From NCBI GenBank assembly GCA_020252385.1, contig JADCDC010000574.1, positions 1 to 8,730 of the forward strand: 8,730 nucleotides of DNA. Reading direction: 5' to 3'. The position numbers were made by a program, and so were the translations under genes. Of the stretch, positions 5,856-8,730 are shown piece by piece; the stretch's first letter is position 1, and each line of letters begins with the position of its first letter. The notes under the pieces were generated by a model. It was not told the DNA's origin and did no database searches. It saw nothing but the letters and a program-made list of their open reading frames with translations. This DNA is from Aestuariivirga sp. Its GTDB lineage: Bacteria > Pseudomonadota > Alphaproteobacteria > Rhizobiales > Aestuariivirgaceae.

Positions 5856-8120
5856 ATGAGCGTCAACCGCTGGAAGCGCTATGCGGACTGGGACGAGCGG
5901 CCGCTGCGGCTCGACAAGTTCGCGGCGGAGGATCCGGCCAATGGCTTCTCCGCCTTCGCCAGCCCCGCCGACCCGAAGCCGGGGATCGGCATCGCGGGCG
6001 GCCGCGTCGTCTCGCTCGACGGCGTGCTGGAGCGTGACTTCGACATGATCGACCGCTTCATCGCGCGCCACCACATCGACATCGACGTGGCACCCGAGGC
6101 GATGGCGATGGATTCGCGCCAGGTGGCGCGCATGCTGGTGGACATGAACGTGCCGCGCGAGGAGCTGGTGAGGCTCGCCCATGGCATGACGCCGGCGAAG
6201 CTCGCGGAATGCGTCTCGCATTTGAACGCCCTCGAGATCGCGTTTGCCTATTCCAAGATGCGGGCGCGCAAGACGCCGGGGAACCAGGCGCATGTGACCA
6301 ACGCCAAGGATGATCCGCTGCAGCTTGCCGCCGATGCCGCAACGGCGGTGGCCTTCGGCTTCGACGAGATCGAGACGACGATGCGCGTCTCGCGCAATGC
6401 CTGGTCCAACGCGCTGGCCTGTGCGGTGGGAGCCGCCGTCGGGCGCTGGGGCACGCTGTTCCAGTGCTCGAGCGAGGAGGCCGAGGAACTCAGGATCGGC
6501 ATGGCGGGCTTCACCTCCTATGCCGAGACGGTCTCCGTCTACGGCACCGAGAAGAGCTTCACCGACGGCGACGACACGCCGTGGTCCAAGGCCTTCCTCG
6601 CCGCCGCCTATGCCTCGCGTGGGATCAAGATGCGCTGCACCAGCGGGGCGGGTTCTGAACTGCTGATGGGCTTCCACGAGGCGAAGTCGCTCCTCTACCT
6701 CGAGGCGCGCTGCCTTTGCCTGCAGCGCGGCATGGGTGTCCAGGGCACGCAGAACGGCGGCATCGACGGGGCACCCGTCACCGCGACCGTGCCGGGCGGC
6801 TTCCGCGAGCTGATGGCGGAGAACCTGATCGCCGTGTGGCTCGACCTCGAATGCGCGAGCGGCAACGATGCGCGCGCCACCGAATCCGAGATCCGTGTCG
6901 GCGCCAAGATCATGCCCTATCTGGTGGCGGGCTCGGACCTCATCTGCTCAGGCTTCGGCTCGATCCTCAAATACGACAACTCCTTCAATCCCTCGCTCCT
7001 CAACGGCGAGGAACTCGAGGATTACCTTGTGCTGCAGCGCGACTTCGAGGCGGATGGCGGGTTGACGCCGCTGCCTGAGGAGAAGGCGATGGACCTGCGC
7101 CGCCGCGCCCTCGATGCGCTCTCGGCGGTGTTCCAGGAGTTGGGCCTTGCCGACCCGACGGAGGCGATGAAGCAGTCGGTCGCCGCCGCCTCGGGCTCGG
7201 ATGACACGCAGAGCTTCATGCCGCGCGACGTGGCCTTCATCAGCGAGGCGATCAAGGAGCGCGGCATCACGCTGATCGACGTCATCAAGGCGCTGGCCCG
7301 GCGCGGCTTCACGGAGGAAGCGGAGAACCTGCTGCACCTCTTGAAGCTCAGGCTGTCGGGCGACTACCTCCAGACCTCCGCCATGATCCGCAATGGCAGG
7401 ATCGTGAGCGCGGTGAACGATCCCAACGACTATCTGGGGCCGGGCTCGGGCTATCGCGTGTCGGAAGAGCGGCGGCAGGAGCTGAACGCAATCCGCGACG
7501 TGCTGGACCAGAAGGAAGTGCTGCGCTCGGAGGCGATGCATGAGCGCGAGGAGGGAACCCGCATCGCCTATGCCGCGGCGGGTGTGGCGCGGGAGTCGGA
7601 CGACCCGAAGGACGTGGTCATCGGCATCAGCCCTGCCTTCGGCCTCAAGCTGTTCCAGACGACCGCGGGGCATCGCCTCTCCGACGTGCTGCGCGAATTG
7701 ACGGAGGCGATCCGCGCGCGCGGGCTTCTGCCCCGCATCGTGCGCTTCCGTCACACGGCGGACACCTCTTTCCTCGGGCTCTCGGCGGCACGGCTCGCAG
7801 GCTCGGGCGTTGGCATCGGCATCCAGGCCAAGGGTACCGCGGTGATCCACCAGCGCGACCGGCTGCCGCACAACAATCTCGAACTCTTCTCCAATGCGCC
7901 GATCACCAGGCTCTTGCACTACCGGGGGCTTGGCGCCAATGCGGCGGCCTATGCGCTGGGCGAGATGCCGGAGCCCGTGGTGGTGCCGCAGCGCGGCGAG
8001 GCGATGGGCTCTCGCTACCATGCCCGCACCGCCATGATCTATGCGATCGAGACGGCGCTGACGGAGGAGGGCGCTGCGCCCGAAGCCGTGACGGTGACCT
8101 TTACGGGAGGAAGAAGTTGA
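5856..8120 (+). CDS. pduCD: Fused large + medium subunit of coenzyme B12-dependent diol/glycerol dehydratase
   Basis: The enzyme converts 1,2-diols or glycerol to aldehydes by adenosylcobalamin radical chemistry. Residues 1-552 match PduC/DhaB from end to end. Active-site residues are kept: Gln144 and His146 in NQAHVTN, Glu173, Glu208, Glu224 in YAETVSVYGTE, Gln299, Asp338, Ser365 and Phe377, equivalent to Klebsiella Gln141, His143, Glu170, Glu205, Glu221, Gln296, Asp335, Ser362 and Phe374. After a linker of about 30 residues, residues 585-735 match PduD/DhaC: VVIGISPAFGLKLFQT (587-602), GSGVGIGIQAKGTAVIHQRD (649-668) and NNLELFSNAP (673-682). The two are normally separate genes; here they share one frame with no stop. 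The medium part lacks the N-terminal microcompartment-targeting peptide. Klebsiella Ser301 and Gln336 are replaced by Asp304 and Ala339, so the substrate pocket differs. ATG 5856 is preferred over ATG 5853 because GGAG lies 6 bp upstream. The stop overlaps the small-subunit start, so translation is coupled. It should act in the cytosol and need a reactivase. Confidence 0.93.
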   Translation: MSVNRWKRYADWDERPLRLDKFAAEDPANGFSAFASPADPKPGIGIAGGRVVSLDGVLERDFDMIDRFIARHHIDIDVAPEAMAMDSRQVARMLVDMNVPREELVRLAHGMTPAKLAECVSHLNALEIAFAYSKMRARKTPGNQAHVTNAKDDPLQLAADAATAVAFGFDEIETTMRVSRNAWSNALACAVGAAVGRWGTLFQCSSEEAEELRIGMAGFTSYAETVSVYGTEKSFTDGDDTPWSKAFLAAAYASRGIKMRCTSGAGSELLMGFHEAKSLLYLEARCLCLQRGMGVQGTQNGGIDGAPVTATVPGGFRELMAENLIAVWLDLECASGNDARATESEIRVGAKIMPYLVAGSDLICSGFGSILKYDNSFNPSLLNGEELEDYLVLQRDFEADGGLTPLPEEKAMDLRRRALDALSAVFQELGLADPTEAMKQSVAAASGSDDTQSFMPRDVAFISEAIKERGITLIDVIKALARRGFTEEAENLLHLLKLRLSGDYLQTSAMIRNGRIVSAVNDPNDYLGPGSGYRVSEERRQELNAIRDVLDQKEVLRSEAMHEREEGTRIAYAAAGVARESDDPKDVVIGISPAFGLKLFQTTAGHRLSDVLRELTEAIRARGLLPRIVRFRHTADTSFLGLSAARLAGSGVGIGIQAKGTAVIHQRDRLPHNNLELFSNAPITRLLHYRGLGANAAAYALGEMPEPVVVPQRGEAMGSRYHARTAMIYAIETALTEEGAAPEAVTVTFTGGRS

Positions 8121-8536
8121 GCCGCCGCCGCACCGACTATCCGCTTGCCGAGACGCAGCCTGCTCACGTGCGCGGGCCCCGCGGCCTCAGCCTCGAGGAC
8201 ATCACGCTTGAGCGCGTGCTGGACGGCTCCGTCACCATGGAGGACCTCCGCATCACGCCGGACGCGCTTGTCGCGCAGGGCGAGATCGCGCGCGATGCGG
8301 GCCGGCCCACACTGGCCAGGAACTTCGCGCGCGCGGCCGAGCTGGTGAACGTGCCGCAAGACGTGATCATGCAGGTCTACGAATTGCTGCGCCCGGGCCG
8401 CGCCCGCTCCAGGCAGCAACTTCTGGAGGCGGCGCGCATGTTCAGGGAGCAGTATGGCGCCACCCGCATCGCCGCCTTCATCGAGGAGGCCGCAGACACC
8501 TACGAGGAGCGCGGGCTTTTCACCTTCCGCTTCTGA
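8117..8536 (+). CDS. pduE: Small subunit of B12-dependent diol/glycerol dehydratase
   Basis: This 139-residue protein shows the small-subunit signatures: DYPLA at 7-11, LSLEDITLERVLDGSVTMED at 24-43, RITPDAL at 45-51, ARNFARAAELVNVPQDVIMQ at 67-86, YELLRPGR at 88-95, and a C-terminal FIEEAADTYEERGLF. It completes the alpha-beta-gamma unit with the fused large/medium chain. The length equals that of glycerol dehydratase DhaE and is about 34 residues shorter than microcompartment-targeted PduE; the missing part is the N-terminal encapsulation extension. Translation starts at TTG 8117, whose last three bases with the next A form the TGA stop of the upstream gene (TTGA overlap). GGGAGG at 8105-8110 is the ribosome binding site, six bases away. 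Stoichiometric coupling with the upstream subunit is expected. Which diol is the substrate cannot be told from this subunit. Confidence 0.92.
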   Translation: MSRRRTDYPLAETQPAHVRGPRGLSLEDITLERVLDGSVTMEDLRITPDALVAQGEIARDAGRPTLARNFARAAELVNVPQDVIMQVYELLRPGRARSRQQLLEAARMFREQYGATRIAAFIEEAADTYEERGLFTFRF

Positions 8537-8545
8537 GGAGTTCGC

Positions 8546-8730
8546 ATGAGCTGGAAAACCTCCCACCGCTCCCTCTACTACCGCGGGGCGCGGCCCGAGC
8601 GTGCCTCGCCCAATGCCGGAAAGCAGTTTGCCGGGGAGCAGGAGCGCTACGACTTGTGGACGCCGTTCCGCGGGCGCATGCGGAAGTCAGTCATTCCGAA
8701 CAGCACGAAAATGTTGGACTTCGCGAGCGC
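8546..8730 (+). CDS. Unrecognised open frame after the dehydratase, truncated by the right edge
   Basis: An ATG at 8546 follows the small-subunit stop by 9 bp and has GAGGAG five bases upstream, a convincing operon-style start. The 61 visible residues begin MSWKTSHRSLYYRGARP and run to KMLDFASA at the edge, rich in Arg and Ser, without a signal peptide or membrane segment. I do not recognise the family. The expected neighbour, the large dehydratase reactivase, starts with an actin-like phosphate-binding motif (GxDIGN-like) within about 15 residues; that is absent here. The frame may be a different accessory gene, a broken remnant, or a chance open frame behind a preserved ribosome binding site. 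Confidence 0.35.
   Translation, partial: MSWKTSHRSLYYRGARPERASPNAGKQFAGEQERYDLWTPFRGRMRKSVIPNSTKMLDFAS

Noticed and set aside
6948..8021. Minus-strand open frame of 357 codons opposite the dehydratase
   Set aside because: The whole span is covered by strongly conserved dehydratase coding sequence; the reverse frame has no recognisable motif.
8640..8730. Minus-strand frame entering from the right edge, ending at about 8653 (visible part LAKSNIFVLFGMTDFRMRPR...)
   Set aside because: It is short, with no start inside the window and a stop soon after. It competes with the plus-strand frame that has a good ribosome binding site, and there is too little sequence to support a gene.

Overview
The window is GC-rich, densely packed bacterial DNA. 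Protein family content suggests an alphaproteobacterium, probably Rhizobiales-like: a SqrR/BigR-type ArsR repressor, a StcD/DgcA-like flavin demethylase homolog, and a CCTCTCCCCCAC...GTGGGGGAGAGG type intergenic palindrome. No marker gene is present, so this placement is inference. Start codons are often non-ATG (GTG, TTG), each backed by a strong Shine-Dalgarno sequence. No tRNA, rRNA, CRISPR array, transposase or prophage gene was seen.

Left part (1-1986): the N-terminal third of a LysR-type regulator runs leftwards off the window. It is divergent from an SbtA-family permease (sodium-dependent bicarbonate transporter family) followed by a small four-helix DoxX-like membrane protein. The shared intergenic region holds a TATC-N9-GATA motif of the LysR-box type, so the regulator probably controls itself and the permease.

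Middle part (2024-5687): a 678-residue two-domain flavoenzyme (OYE-like barrel, reduced Fe-S cysteine set, NAD(P)/FAD-binding C-terminal domain) lies on the minus strand. Upstream of it, separated by a perfect 12-bp hairpin, is an ArsR-family repressor whose two cysteines fall exactly at positions 41 and 107, as in the persulfide sensor SqrR. This repressor is divergent from a proline-iminopeptidase-like serine hydrolase. Two abutting palindromes in the gap between them are candidate operators.

Right part (5718-8730): after an intergenic palindrome and a 17-bp direct repeat comes a coenzyme-B12-dependent diol/glycerol dehydratase. Its large and medium subunits (PduC and PduD) are fused into one 754-residue chain, and the small subunit (PduE) overlaps it by 4 bp. 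The catalytic and metal-binding residues are kept. The two pocket residues equivalent to Klebsiella Ser301 and Gln336 are changed to Asp and Ala, and both microcompartment-targeting extensions are missing. This points to a cytosolic enzyme with an altered, possibly larger-diol, substrate. A third cistron begins 9 bp after the small subunit but does not look like the start of the usual reactivase, and it is cut by the window edge.

The four blocks do not form one obvious pathway. The fused dehydratase is the most unusual part.
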